Assembly: GCF_009831415.1 (NCBI RefSeq)
Contig: NZ_CP043727.1
Location: 1-64,000 of the forward strand
Direction: 5' to 3'
DNA: 64,000 bases
From: Yersinia canariae
GTDB lineage: Bacteria; Pseudomonadota; Gammaproteobacteria; Enterobacterales; Enterobacteriaceae
Positions 46,812 through 59,080 of this stretch are shown here, piece by piece. The number at the start of each line of letters is the position of its first letter. The first letter of the stretch is position 1. Under the pieces are notes generated by a model that saw only the letters and a program-made list of their open reading frames with translations, ran no database searches and was not told where the DNA came from. The position numbers and the translations under genes are program-made.

Positions 46812-46837
46812 TAGCCGGTATCGATTACGACCGGCCA
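46812..46837 (-). terminator. Intrinsic terminator of xanP
   Basis: On the minus strand TGGCCGGT pairs with ACCGGCTA with one mismatch, and is followed by TTTTTTTA. It lies 25 bases after the xanP stop. Confidence 0.85.
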
Positions 46838-46862
46838 TTTCAGCAACGTATTAGCGCAAAGA

Positions 46863-48248
46863 TTATTTTTCTTGTGGGAAGAGTAGGTTAAGTACGATGG
46901 CGGTGATACCGCCAGCCGCTATCCCGGAAGAAAGCAGGGTTTTCACCCAATCAGGTGCAAATTGCAGAATTAACGGTTGTTGTGCGACACCCATACCAAC
47001 GGCTAATGACAGCGCCATAATCATAATTGCACGGCGGTTAAGGGTTTCGCGTGACACGATACGCACGCCGGAAGCGGCAATCGTACCGAACATCACGAGA
47101 GTTGCGCCCCCCAGCACAGGTTCTGGAATATGTTGTACAAACCCAGCGACTGCGGGGAACAAGCCCAGGACAATCAGCATTAGCGCGACAACAAAACCAA
47201 CATAGCGGCTGGCAACACCGGTCAATTGGATAACCCCATTATTCTGACCAAAGCAGGAGTTAGGGAAAGTGTTAAACACGGCTGATAGCATGGAGTTCAA
47301 ACCATTTGCCAACACACCACCTTTCAAGCGTTTCATATACAACGGGCCATGAACTGGTTGCTCTGAAACATCTGAGGTTGCTGTGATATCTCCGATGGTC
47401 TCAAGTGAGGTCACCATAAAGATAAGCATCAATGGCACCAATAGATTCCAGTCAAAAGATAAACCGTAGTACAGCGGCGTTGGGATGGTAATTAGGGCGG
47501 TATCTACGACTGGACGGCTTTCGGGCAGCATACCCAGTGTCCAGGCCAGCAGATACCCGACGGCCATGGCAATAACCAGTGAGGCGACCCGCAGATACGG
47601 GTTACGTTGGCGGTTGAGTAAAACAATGACCAACAGCACGGCACCCGCCAACAAGAGATTTTTAGGTGAGCCAAAAGTATGGTCGCTCATTGCGCCATAA
47701 CCGCCACCAATAGATGTCAGCCCAACTTGAATCAATGACAGCCCAATAATCATCACCACAATACCGGATACCAGTGGGGTGATAATGCGGCGCGCCAGAT
47801 GTAAGAAACGGGAAAGTATAATTTCTGTACAGGAGGCGACCATCAAAGTACCGAATAAGGCCGCCATCATCGTTGGGATATCAGCCCCACCATTCTTCAA
47901 CGCCAATCCTCCCATAATCAGCGGAGAAACAAAGTTAAAACTGGTGCCCTGAATAGATAACAGGCCAGAGCCAACTGGCCCCCAAGTTTTAATTTGCAGT
48001 AGCGATGCCAGGCCAGAGGCAAACAATGACATGCTAATAATTCGCTGGGTATCTTCCGCCGGCAGTCCCAGCGCCTGACAAATCAGTAGGCCGGGAGTTA
48101 TCACTGCAACAAACATTGCCAATAAATGTTGGCACGCGGCAAACAGGGTTTGGGCGAGTGGAGGGCGGTCTTCTAAACGATAAATTAATTCACTGGGGCG
48201 AGTTGTTGTCTGCTGTGGTGCATCAAGTTCGGCGGATTGCGTAGACAT
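46863..48248 (-). CDS. xanP: XanP, xanthine:proton symporter
   Basis: A 461-residue NCS2/NAT-family purine transporter closely matching E. coli XanP (YicE, 463). About fourteen membrane segments are present. The family signature [17 protein letters not shown] (with the QN-x-G substrate motif), the TM8 [18 protein letters not shown] segment and the TM1 [18 protein letters not shown] with its conserved His are intact. I start it at ATG 48248 (MSTQSAELD) to match the family; upstream in-frame ATGs (48281, 48299) cannot be excluded since the ribosome-binding site is weak. It is divergent from gltS. Confidence 0.93.
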   Translation of the reverse strand: MSTQSAELDAPQQTTTRPSELIYRLEDRPPLAQTLFAACQHLLAMFVAVITPGLLICQALGLPAEDTQRIISMSLFASGLASLLQIKTWGPVGSGLLSIQGTSFNFVSPLIMGGLALKNGGADIPTMMAALFGTLMVASCTEIILSRFLHLARRIITPLVSGIVVMIIGLSLIQVGLTSIGGGYGAMSDHTFGSPKNLLLAGAVLLVIVLLNRQRNPYLRVASLVIAMAVGYLLAWTLGMLPESRPVVDTALITIPTPLYYGLSFDWNLLVPLMLIFMVTSLETIGDITATSDVSEQPVHGPLYMKRLKGGVLANGLNSMLSAVFNTFPNSCFGQNNGVIQLTGVASRYVGFVVALMLIVLGLFPAVAGFVQHIPEPVLGGATLVMFGTIAASGVRIVSRETLNRRAIMIMALSLAVGMGVAQQPLILQFAPDWVKTLLSSGIAAGGITAIVLNLLFPQEK

Positions 48249-48486
48249 GGAGTGGCATTCCCGGATCGGCAAAGAGGGCATTTTAATGATCCGCCTCACA
48301 AAAGCAATCGGTTGCGCTGCATTTTTTTAAATATACCGGTCTGGTGCGGCTTCATTTTTTTCTATTACTAAACTTGTAATTCGGGGCATTTTTTTTTCTA
48401 ATCCCCCTCTTACTGCTTTGGCGTTTATTAAGGAACTGTCTAACGTCATATTTTTATTCGATATTTCAATCGCATGGAGTACCAAG

Positions 48487-49701
48487 ATGTTTCATCTCGA
48501 TACCTATGGCACGCTAGTCGCGGCCTGTCTGGTTTTATTATTAGGCCGAAAACTCGTACAAACTGTCCCTTTTCTAAAAAAGTACACTATCCCTGAACCC
48601 GTTGCCGGCGGATTGCTGGTGGCTTTTCTCATGCTGCTGATGCAAAAGACCCTCGGTTGGGAAATCAGCTTTGATATGTCGCTGAAAGATCCCTTGATGT
48701 TGGCATTCTTTGCAACAATTGGCCTGAATGCTAACTTGGCCAGTTTACGGGCGGGTGGCAAGGCCCTGAGTGTGTTTGTCTTTGCTGTCGTCGGTTTGCT
48801 ATTGATGCAAAACGCGATTGGTATAGCTCTCGCGAAACTGATGGGGTTGGATCCGCTAATGGGCTTATTGGCCGGCTCAATTACGCTATCAGGCGGGCAC
48901 GGTACAGGTGCCGCATGGAGTAAAGTGTTCGTTGAACGTTATGGTTTTGAAAATGCAACCGAAGTTGCCATGGCTTGCGCGACATTTGGCTTGGTTCTGG
49001 GTGGGTTGATTGGCGGCCCGGTAGCCCGCTATTTGGTAAAACACTCTTCCACACCGGATGGCACCCCAGAGGACAGCGAAGTGCCGTCTGCTTTCGAAAA
49101 GCCTTCTGCTGGCCGTATGATAACGTCATTGGTATTGGTCGAAACCATTGCCATGATTGCCATTTGCCTCATGGCTGGCCAAGTGATTTCTGGTGGGCTG
49201 CAGGGCACAATGTTTGAGTTACCGACCTTTGTTTGTGTGTTATTCGTTGGGGTTATCCTCAGTAACACGGTGTCGGCAATTGGTTTTTATAAAGTCTTTG
49301 ATCGCGCAGTTTCAGTGCTAGGGAATGTCAGTTTGTCACTGTTTTTAGCAATGGCGTTGATGAGCCTAAAACTGTGGGAGCTGGCGTCACTGGCATTACC
49401 GATGCTGGTGATTCTATCAGCACAGGCACTGGCGATGGCGCTGTACGCTATCTTCGTCACTTATCGGTTGATGGGGAAAAACTATGATGCAGCAGTGTTA
49501 GCCGCAGGGCATTGTGGTTTTGGTTTAGGCGCAACGCCGACCGCTATTGCCAATATGCAGGCTATTACTGATCGTTTCGGCCCATCACATTTAGCCTTCT
49601 TGGTGGTACCGATGGTCGGCGCGTTCTTTATTGATATCGTCAATGTAATCGTGATTAAGCTTTACCTGTTACTGCCAATTTTCCCTGCGGCCGTGGGGTA
49701 A
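48487..49701 (+). CDS. gltS: GltS, sodium/glutamate symporter
   Basis: A 404-residue ESS-family carrier, E. coli GltS having 401. It has two homologous halves with inverted topology, each with a re-entrant pore loop: GGHGTGAAW in the first and GHCGFGLGATPTAIANM in the second. ATG 48487 gives MFHLDTYGTL, the E. coli start, with GGAG 10 bases before; the frame open from 48418 lies in the divergent promoter region with xanP. A GC-rich hairpin at about 49711-49732 follows. Confidence 0.97.
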   Translation: MFHLDTYGTLVAACLVLLLGRKLVQTVPFLKKYTIPEPVAGGLLVAFLMLLMQKTLGWEISFDMSLKDPLMLAFFATIGLNANLASLRAGGKALSVFVFAVVGLLLMQNAIGIALAKLMGLDPLMGLLAGSITLSGGHGTGAAWSKVFVERYGFENATEVAMACATFGLVLGGLIGGPVARYLVKHSSTPDGTPEDSEVPSAFEKPSAGRMITSLVLVETIAMIAICLMAGQVISGGLQGTMFELPTFVCVLFVGVILSNTVSAIGFYKVFDRAVSVLGNVSLSLFLAMALMSLKLWELASLALPMLVILSAQALAMALYAIFVTYRLMGKNYDAAVLAAGHCGFGLGATPTAIANMQAITDRFGPSHLAFLVVPMVGAFFIDIVNVIVIKLYLLLPIFPAAVG

Positions 49702-49745
49702 TGGTTTTTTGGGGGCGGCTATATCCGCCCCTTATGCATTATTGA

Positions 49746-51827
49746 TTAAGCATTAGTGTAACGCGCGCGCTCGGGTAGCCAGCGCTCTATCAACGCCCGT
49801 GCGTGTTCGGGATATTGCTGATGCAGATGACGAGCTACTCGCTGCACTTCTGGAATCATGGCCTGGTCTCGTAGTAAATCAGCCACTTTAAACTCGGCAC
49901 TGCCGGTCTGGCGTGTTCCCAAGAGTTCACCCGGCCCACGTATTTCTAAATCCCGTTGAGCAATAACAAAGCCGTCATTGCTGTCACGTAGCACTTGTAA
50001 ACGCATCTGAGCTGTTTTGCTGAGGGGCGTTTTATAAAGCAGAACACAATGTGACGCGACGGCACCACGGCCAACGCGGCCGCGTAACTGGTGCAATTGC
50101 GCTAACCCTAATCGCTCCGGATTATCAATTATCATCAAACTGGCATTGGGAACATCAACCCCAACTTCAATCACTGTAGTGGCAACCAGTAATTGCAATT
50201 CACCCTGTTTAAAAGCCAGCATAACAGCTTGTTTTTCTGGCCCTTTCATACGGCCATGAACCAAACCGACTTTGATTTCTGGCAGTGCAATTCTCAGCTC
50301 TTCACAGGTGACTTCAGCAGCCTGGGCCTCCAGCAGTTCAGACTCTTCAATCAATGTGCAGACCCAATAAGCTTGCCGCCCCTCTTCCAGACAGGCATTT
50401 TTGACCCGCTGAATAACATCACTGCGGCGGGTGTCAGGAATGGCTACTGTCGTGACAGGTGTTCTACCTGGAGGCAATTCATCAATCACCGAAGTATCAA
50501 GGTCAGCATAAGCTGTCATGGCCAAAGTTCGGGGAATGGGAGTCGCGGTCATAATTAACTGGTGCGGGTGGAAGCCCTGCTCTTCGCCCTTTTCCCATAA
50601 TGCGAGCCGCTGATGAACACCGAAACGATGCTGTTCATCAATAATAACCAGTGCCAACCCAGAAAATTGCACTTGCTCCTGAAACATGGCGTGAGTACCG
50701 ACAACCATGGATACCCGACCACTGGCGACGGCTTCTTGTTGCGCCTGACGCGCTTTGCCTTTTTGTTTCCCGGCCAGCCAGCCCACTTCCAAACCCAATG
50801 GCTCCAGCCATTGGCGGAAAGTTGTGGCATGTTGTTCAGCCAATAATTCAGTCGGGGCCATCAGCGCGACCTGTTTACCATGAGCAATAGCGCGCAGTGC
50901 CGCCAGTGCGGCAACCAGTGTTTTTCCAGAACCCACATCCCCTTGAATCAGCCGCATCATGGGGAAATTGTGGGTCATATCTTGCTCGATTTCTGCCACG
51001 ACCCGCTGCTGGGCATGAGTTGGTGTGAAGGGCAGTGCGGCAAGAAAACGTTGTTTAAGTTGCTCTTCGGGCAACAGTGGCAGCGCCCGATAGCTTTGTG
51101 CTCCCGCCCTGACCGCCAACATACTGAGATTATGGGCCAGCAACTCTTCCATTATCAGCCGCCGCTGTGCCGGGTGCTTGCCCTGTTCTAAATCAGCTAG
51201 TTGAATATCTGCTGGTGGGCGATGCAGCGTATGAATAGCTTCTGGCAAGCTGATCAACGACCGGCTTAATTCAATCGGCAGCAACTCGGCAATAACACTG
51301 GAATCCAGCATCGCCAGAGCTTGATCAATAAGCTTGCGTAAGGTTGCTTGCCGAATGCCTTCCGTGGTGGGGTAAACGGGGGTCAATGACTCCTGCAATT
51401 CAACGCCGATATTTTCGCCATGCACTCGATATTCTGGGTGAATAATTTCCGGGCCAGTATTGCCCCGTTTAGCTTCGCCATAGGCAATCACATGCTTACC
51501 CGGAGACAAGCTGTTTTTCATCGCGGCATTGAAGTTGAAAAAGCGCAGGGTGAGTACACCGCTGCCGTCGCTAATTTGACAGGTCATCATACGGCGGCGG
51601 CCAAAACTAATATCTGAACGAAGAACCTCGCCTTCAACCGTGACCGAAAGGCCGGGTAATAGATCGCCAATTCGGTATAGCCGGGTGCGGTCCTCGTAGC
51701 GTAACGGAAGATGGAGTAGCAGATCTTGAATGGTTTCCAGACCCATTTTAGCCAGTTTCCCGGCCTGACTTGCGCCAACACCGGAAAGTGTACTGAGGGG
51801 TACGGCATCCAGTAGGCGGCCTTTCAT
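49746..51827 (-). CDS. recG: RecG, ATP-dependent DNA helicase
   Basis: A 693-residue SF2 helicase, the same length as E. coli RecG, that remodels stalled forks and Holliday junctions. The N-terminal wedge OB-fold domain is about 1-155. Walker A is QGDVGSGKTLVA, the DEAD-box equivalent is DEQH, motif III is TATPIPRT, motif VI is QLRGRVGRG. The TRG translocation motif with HQLIMTATPIP and the C-terminal QTGSAEF are intact. It is last in rpoZ-spoT-trmH-recG, its ATG overlapping the trmH stop by 4 bases. Confidence 0.98.
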   Translation of the reverse strand: MKGRLLDAVPLSTLSGVGASQAGKLAKMGLETIQDLLLHLPLRYEDRTRLYRIGDLLPGLSVTVEGEVLRSDISFGRRRMMTCQISDGSGVLTLRFFNFNAAMKNSLSPGKHVIAYGEAKRGNTGPEIIHPEYRVHGENIGVELQESLTPVYPTTEGIRQATLRKLIDQALAMLDSSVIAELLPIELSRSLISLPEAIHTLHRPPADIQLADLEQGKHPAQRRLIMEELLAHNLSMLAVRAGAQSYRALPLLPEEQLKQRFLAALPFTPTHAQQRVVAEIEQDMTHNFPMMRLIQGDVGSGKTLVAALAALRAIAHGKQVALMAPTELLAEQHATTFRQWLEPLGLEVGWLAGKQKGKARQAQQEAVASGRVSMVVGTHAMFQEQVQFSGLALVIIDEQHRFGVHQRLALWEKGEEQGFHPHQLIMTATPIPRTLAMTAYADLDTSVIDELPPGRTPVTTVAIPDTRRSDVIQRVKNACLEEGRQAYWVCTLIEESELLEAQAAEVTCEELRIALPEIKVGLVHGRMKGPEKQAVMLAFKQGELQLLVATTVIEVGVDVPNASLMIIDNPERLGLAQLHQLRGRVGRGAVASHCVLLYKTPLSKTAQMRLQVLRDSNDGFVIAQRDLEIRGPGELLGTRQTGSAEFKVADLLRDQAMIPEVQRVARHLHQQYPEHARALIERWLPERARYTNA

Positions 51828-52519
51828 TTAAGACTCGTGGATTGCATGGCAGACCACCATTGTGCATCAGCAATAACCTGTCCCTGCTCATCAATATGAG
51901 GCCGAGAAAGCCCTTTACGTTTAGCCACTTGCGCCAACACGGGGTAGCCGCCTTCAAATAATAGCCGCTGTTGCTCATCTTCAGACAAAACACTCTGTGC
52001 CCGCTGATACAGACCTGCATTTTGCCGCTGCCGCTGTGCTTCATATAAAATTAGCGCAGAGGCGACTGAAACATTCAAGGATTGCACCATCCCGATCATC
52101 GGAATAATGATGTCTTTATCCGCCATTGCCAGGGCTTCTTCAGATATGCCGGTTTTTTCCTGTCCCATTAAAATACAGGTTGGGCGGGTATAGTCGATTT
52201 CACGGAAATCAACTGCCTTATCAGACAGATGAGTCGCGAGAATTTGCATACCTTGCGATTTTAAATGAGTAATAGCATCGGTAATGTGAGTGTGTGTTTT
52301 TACCTGAACCCAACTATTGCTACCGGCGGCAGAAGAGAGCCGCGTATACATTTCAGGGCTAGGCCAGATCGCATGAATTTGATGAATACCAACGGCATCA
52401 GCAGTACGAATAATCGCGGAGACATTATGAGGTTTATGTACTTGCTCCAGACAGACCGTCAGATCCGGCTGCCTGGTAGCAAGCATTTCACAAATCCGCG
52501 CATAGCGTTGAGGATTCAT
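51824..52519 (-). CDS. trmH: TrmH (SpoU), tRNA Gm18 2'-O-methyltransferase
   Basis: A 231-residue SPOUT-family enzyme that methylates G18 of tRNAs. The three SPOUT motifs are present: motif 1 HKPHNVSAIIRTADAVG (with the catalytic Arg), motif 2 ILMGQEKTGIS, motif 3 IPMIGMVQSLNVSVASALIL with the trefoil-knot SAM site. A basic C-terminal tail follows. E. coli TrmH is 229 residues. It sits between spoT (5 bases) and recG (4-base overlap). Confidence 0.97.
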   Translation of the reverse strand: MNPQRYARICEMLATRQPDLTVCLEQVHKPHNVSAIIRTADAVGIHQIHAIWPSPEMYTRLSSAAGSNSWVQVKTHTHITDAITHLKSQGMQILATHLSDKAVDFREIDYTRPTCILMGQEKTGISEEALAMADKDIIIPMIGMVQSLNVSVASALILYEAQRQRQNAGLYQRAQSVLSEDEQQRLLFEGGYPVLAQVAKRKGLSRPHIDEQGQVIADAQWWSAMQSTSLK

Positions 52520-52524
52520 AGGCG

Positions 52525-54627
52525 TTAATTACGGTTACGGCTTACTTTGACTACATCCGGCATGATACGAATTTTACGCATAATGTTAGCCAGATGGACT
52601 CGGTCACGCGTAGTCAGGCGAATAAAGGCGCTGTATACCCGACCATCTTTTTCTTCAGTATTTAGGCTCTGAATATTAGATTCGGCCGCATTAATCGCTG
52701 CGGTCAGATTTGCCAAAGCACCTTGCTGGTTGAACATATCGACTTTAATTTCAGCAATAAACTCTTGCTCAGTCTCTTGATCCCATTCAACGGCCATAAA
52801 TTTCTCGGGCTCTTTTTGGTAGCCCCGAATATTACGGCAAGATTCGTGATGAATAACCAAACCTTTGCCCGGGCTGATATGGGCGATGATTGGGTCACCC
52901 GGAATCGGGCGGCAGCACTTGGCAAAGGTGATCAGGACTCCGTCTGCACCTTTAATTGACAGATTACGGGTACCAGAAGTTGCTAGCGTGGAGGGGTCAC
53001 CTAATAGGTTTTTAGCCACCACCACACTCATTGCATTACCCAAACCAATCTCCGCCAGCAAATCATCCAGCGTCGCCAACTTCATGCGATCCAATTCATG
53101 CTTGATATTTTCTTCAGAAATATCAGACAGTTTACGACCATTCCCTAAGGCATGATTTAGTAATCGGCGGCCAAGACTTACCGATTCATCACGTTTAAGG
53201 TTTTTCAGTAATTGACGAATTTTGGCGCGAGCTTTCGAGCTGACAACAAAATTCAGCCAGGCGGCATTAGGTCGTGCGCCCGGAGCGGTAATTATTTCAA
53301 CAGTCTGGCCACTGCTCAATGACTGAGAAAGCGGATAGGGCTGGCGATCAACACGTGCGCCTACGCAGGCATGGCCAATATCGGTATGCACGGCATAAGC
53401 AAAATCGACAGGCGTTGCACCGGCAGGTAACTCAACAATTCGCCCTTCCGGGGTGAAAACGTAAATCTCATCAGGGAATAAATCAGATTTTACACTTTCA
53501 ATAAATTCAAATGAGCTGCCCGCGCTTTGCTGTAATTCCAGCAAACTTTGCATCCAGCGCTGGGCACGGATCTGGGCGGTGGTGCCGGATTCACCTTGCT
53601 CTTTATAAGCCCAGTGTGCAGCAACCCCCATTTCGGCCATCTGATCCATATCTTCAGTACGGATTTGCACCTCAACCGGAACGCCATGAGGGCCGATTAA
53701 TGAGGTATGCAACGATTGATAACCGTTAGCCTTAGGAATGGCAATATAGTCTTTTACCCTGCCAGGGCGGGGTTTGTACAGGCTGTGAGCTTGCCCCAAT
53801 ACGCGGTAACACGTATCGACTTCTTTAACGATAACCCGAAAAGCATAGATATCCATGATGGAGTGAAAACGCTGCTCTTTCAGGTTCATCTTGCAATAAA
53901 TGGAATAGAGATGCTTTTCTCGACCACTGACGCGGCAAGGTATACCCGCCTCTGTCAGACGCCCTTCAATCTCCGCCAAGATTTTCTGAATCATCTCTTT
54001 GCGGTTACCACGCGCGGCTTTCACCACTTCTTTAATGACGCGGTAGCGATTGGGGTAGAGCGCTTCAAAACCCAGCTCTTCTAGCTCAGTTTTTAAATGA
54101 TGGATCCCCAGCCGGTGGGCTAGTGGACTATATATTTCAAGAGTTTCGCGGGCAATACGGCGACGTTTATCCGGGCGTAAAGAACCCAGTGTTCGCATGT
54201 TATGGGTGCGGTCAGCCAGTTTGATCAAAATGACGCGAATATCTTGCACCATCGCCATGATCATTTTGCGGAAGTTTTCCGCCTGAGCTTCTTTTTTATC
54301 GCGGAAGTTTAATTTATCGAGTTTAGAAACACCCTCGACCAGCTCAGCTACGCTTTTCCCGAACAACTGCTCCATATCTTGATAAGTGGCAGGTGTATCT
54401 TCAATGACGTCATGCAACAGCGCTGCCATTAAGGTTTCGTAGTCGAGCCGCATCTCCGCGAGAATACAGGCCACAGCAACCGGATGAGTGATATAGGGCT
54501 CACCACTGGAGCGTGTCTGACCCTCGTGAGCATCACGCGCGACAAGATATGCCTGTTTGAGGCGCTTAATCTGCTCCTCTGGCAGGTAACGTTGAATCAG
54601 CAGATTCAGGCTTTCAAACAGGTACAA
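52525..54627 (-). CDS. spoT: SpoT, bifunctional (p)ppGpp synthetase/hydrolase
   Basis: A 700-residue RSH enzyme, E. coli SpoT having 702. The N-terminal HD hydrolase domain contains the HDVIEDT motif and is expected active. The synthetase domain has GREKHLYSIYCKM and the catalytic-region PKANGYQSLHTSLIGP. TGS (about 385-445), helical, and C-terminal ACT domains follow. It sets basal ppGpp during carbon, fatty-acid and iron stress and would act on the rRNA P1 promoter seen here. It follows rpoZ by 18 bases. Confidence 0.98.
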   Translation of the reverse strand: MYLFESLNLLIQRYLPEEQIKRLKQAYLVARDAHEGQTRSSGEPYITHPVAVACILAEMRLDYETLMAALLHDVIEDTPATYQDMEQLFGKSVAELVEGVSKLDKLNFRDKKEAQAENFRKMIMAMVQDIRVILIKLADRTHNMRTLGSLRPDKRRRIARETLEIYSPLAHRLGIHHLKTELEELGFEALYPNRYRVIKEVVKAARGNRKEMIQKILAEIEGRLTEAGIPCRVSGREKHLYSIYCKMNLKEQRFHSIMDIYAFRVIVKEVDTCYRVLGQAHSLYKPRPGRVKDYIAIPKANGYQSLHTSLIGPHGVPVEVQIRTEDMDQMAEMGVAAHWAYKEQGESGTTAQIRAQRWMQSLLELQQSAGSSFEFIESVKSDLFPDEIYVFTPEGRIVELPAGATPVDFAYAVHTDIGHACVGARVDRQPYPLSQSLSSGQTVEIITAPGARPNAAWLNFVVSSKARAKIRQLLKNLKRDESVSLGRRLLNHALGNGRKLSDISEENIKHELDRMKLATLDDLLAEIGLGNAMSVVVAKNLLGDPSTLATSGTRNLSIKGADGVLITFAKCCRPIPGDPIIAHISPGKGLVIHHESCRNIRGYQKEPEKFMAVEWDQETEQEFIAEIKVDMFNQQGALANLTAAINAAESNIQSLNTEEKDGRVYSAFIRLTTRDRVHLANIMRKIRIMPDVVKVSRNRN

Positions 54628-54645
54628 GGCAGACTCACTGTCTAA

Positions 54646-54921
54646 TTAACGACGACCTTCAGCAATCGCGGTTACCGCTTGGATCTCTGCGGCTTCCTGC
54701 TCTTGTTGTTCTTGGCGTTCACGCACATCGAGAATCTGATTAGTAATCAGGCCTTCTTCGATTTCGCGCAGTGCAATCACAGTAACTTTATCGTTTTCTT
54801 CTGGAACCAGTGCGTCTTTACCGCCGGACTGGATTTGACGTGCCCGACGAGCAGCGACCAACACCAGGTCAAAACGGTTACCAATTTTCTCTACAGCGTC
54901 TTGAACAGTTACGCGTGCCAT
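54646..54921 (-). CDS. rpoZ: RNA polymerase omega subunit RpoZ
   Basis: A 91-residue omega subunit, the same length as E. coli, that chaperones beta-prime and forms part of ppGpp site 1. The [20 protein letters not shown] start and the conserved RARQI and [10 protein letters not shown] blocks are present. It leads rpoZ-spoT-trmH-recG; gmk precedes it by 54 bases on the same strand. Confidence 0.98.
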
Positions 54922-54975
54922 AATTCTGCTACTCCACAGGTGACGAAATGACTGGGCATGATACTGAAACTCTGT

Positions 54976-57580
<2,605 letters not shown>

Positions 57581-57594
57581 TGCCTTTATTTAAC

Positions 57595-58212
57595 TTAATG
57601 TTCAGAATGCTCATATTTAAATACTGGTAGACCCAGTCGAAATCTCAATGCCAGCAATCGAGCACTTAGTCCAGTGACAAGTGTAATGATAACAACCCAG
57701 TTATGGGATAGTGGTGTGTATTGCAGCGCAATATAGATCCACGCGGCAGCAAATGAGATGCCAGCATAAATTTCTTTCTGAAATACCAATGGGATACAGT
57801 TACAGAACATATCGCGTAGGACACCACCAAAGACACCGGTAATTACCGCGGCAATAGCTGCAATGATAGTGCTATGACCCATATCGAGGGCTATTTGTGC
57901 GCCAATAATGGAAAATACAATGAGCCCAATAGCATCAAGTACTAAAAATAAATGGCGCAAATGCTTCATTAATGGAGCCATCCACGTTGTGACAATTGCA
58001 GCAACGGCGACAATCACAATATATTCAGGATGCTTAACCCAACCAAGTGGATAGTGGCCAAGCAGCATATCTCTGACAGAACCGCCACCGATGGCAGTTG
58101 CAGATGCAATGATAATAACGCCAAACATATCCATCTGACGGCGTCCCGCAGCCAGTGCTCCGGTCATGGCTTCAGCGGTGATACCAATAATATAAAGAAC
58201 ACTGAGTAGCAT
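57595..58212 (-). CDS. yicG: YicG, TRIC-family cation channel-like protein
   Basis: A 205-residue membrane protein of the UPF0126/TRIC family, which forms trimeric cation channels; E. coli YicG is also 205. It is two repeats of three helices plus a final helix. The duplicated glycine-rich motifs are [16 protein letters not shown] (about 37-52) and [15 protein letters not shown] (about 123-137), each kinking a pore helix. The transported ion in bacteria is not firmly known. The ligB-yicG arrangement is as in E. coli. Confidence 0.93.
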   Translation of the reverse strand: MLLSVLYIIGITAEAMTGALAAGRRQMDMFGVIIIASATAIGGGSVRDMLLGHYPLGWVKHPEYIVIVAVAAIVTTWMAPLMKHLRHLFLVLDAIGLIVFSIIGAQIALDMGHSTIIAAIAAVITGVFGGVLRDMFCNCIPLVFQKEIYAGISFAAAWIYIALQYTPLSHNWVVIITLVTGLSARLLALRFRLGLPVFKYEHSEH

Positions 58213-58522
58213 ATTGAATTCAATTTCTTAAGGGCTGCGAGGGCCGCAGAGTAGTCATTAAACTAAGTTGTCGCGACTGAGATTTTCTAAGTCTTGGGTT
58301 TCAGATTAATTAATCTAATCATGATATTAATTAATACATTGATATTTATTCATAAAAAATGAAAGATACATTTATTAATCATTAATAATTCTATGGAAAA
58401 AATCGATAATCAAGATGATATAAGAGTACTAAATCTAGATTTGAGCACTATTCTGCCCGATTGCAGAGTGACTTATCGAATGGTAGTTTTTATCTCTATT
58501 TTATCTTTTCTTCAGTGGGATT
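58213..58522. other. AT-rich yicG-lipoprotein intergenic region
   Basis: A 310-base AT-rich stretch between divergent yicG and the DUF3574 lipoprotein. It contains repeated ATTAAT-type words but no gene or RNA I can support. It must hold promoters for both flanking genes. Confidence 0.4.
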
Positions 58523-58987
58523 ATGGGTATGTGTCTTAAGTCGCTCCAATATCGGGTCGGGCTCTTAGCTGGTATGACTGCTATCGGAATATTACTAAGC
58601 GGTTGTATTGATAGAACAAGCCAGGCAAATACAGCAACGGTAAAGGTTTCAGTTCCCGGCTGTATTAAAGGTGAGTTGATGACACAAACAACTCTCTATT
58701 TTGGCTTGAATCGTCCTCATGGGGCTGCTATTTCACCCACTGAATGGCAGTCTTTTGTTGATAATGATGTGACCAGCCGCTTTAAAGATGGCCTGACAGT
58801 TATTGATGCTAAAGGGCAATGGCTAGGAAATGATGGCAATGTAGCTAAAGAAAACAGTAAGGCATTGATGCTTATTCATAAAGATGACAAAGAAGCTGCC
58901 ATTGAATCTTTGCGTTCCCGTTATAAACAGCAGTTTGCACAAGAGTCTGTTATGCGAGTAGATGCTCCTGTATGTGTTGATTTTTAA
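58523..58987 (+). CDS. DUF3574-family lipoprotein
   Basis: A 154-residue predicted lipoprotein. The signal sequence has a hydrophobic core (VGLLAGMTAIGILLSGC) ending in lipobox L-S-G-C with Cys at about 28, and Ile-Asp after the Cys. The mature part contains ETxLYFG-like TTLYFGLNRPHG, then EWQSFVDNDVTSRFKDGLTV and the DAKGQWL segment that mark DUF3574. Asp at +3 after the lipid Cys gives no clear Lol-avoidance signal, so localisation is uncertain. Function is unknown. A long bidirectional hairpin follows before the convergent transporter. Confidence 0.85.
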   Translation: MGMCLKSLQYRVGLLAGMTAIGILLSGCIDRTSQANTATVKVSVPGCIKGELMTQTTLYFGLNRPHGAAISPTEWQSFVDNDVTSRFKDGLTVIDAKGQWLGNDGNVAKENSKALMLIHKDDKEAAIESLRSRYKQQFAQESVMRVDAPVCVDF

Positions 58988-59010
58988 AGGCTAATATCGC
59001 ACCTTAGTTT

Positions 59011-59046
59011 TGGCCTTTTATCTCTCTTACAAGAGGTAAAAGGCCA
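59011..59046. terminator. Bidirectional terminator, lipoprotein/CNT transporter
   Basis: TGGCCTTTTATCTCT (59011-59025) pairs with AGAGGTAAAAGGCCA (59032-59046), about 15 bp with a single wobble. It separates two convergent genes and can act on both strands. Confidence 0.85.
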
Positions 59047-59080
59047 GTAATATCATTGACTTTATGTGGCTTATATTTTC

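Noticed and set aside
49711-49732. GGGGCGG/CCGCCCC hairpin between gltS and recG
   Set aside because: It is a real dyad between convergent genes but lacks a clear T run on either strand, so it stays as a comment under gltS.
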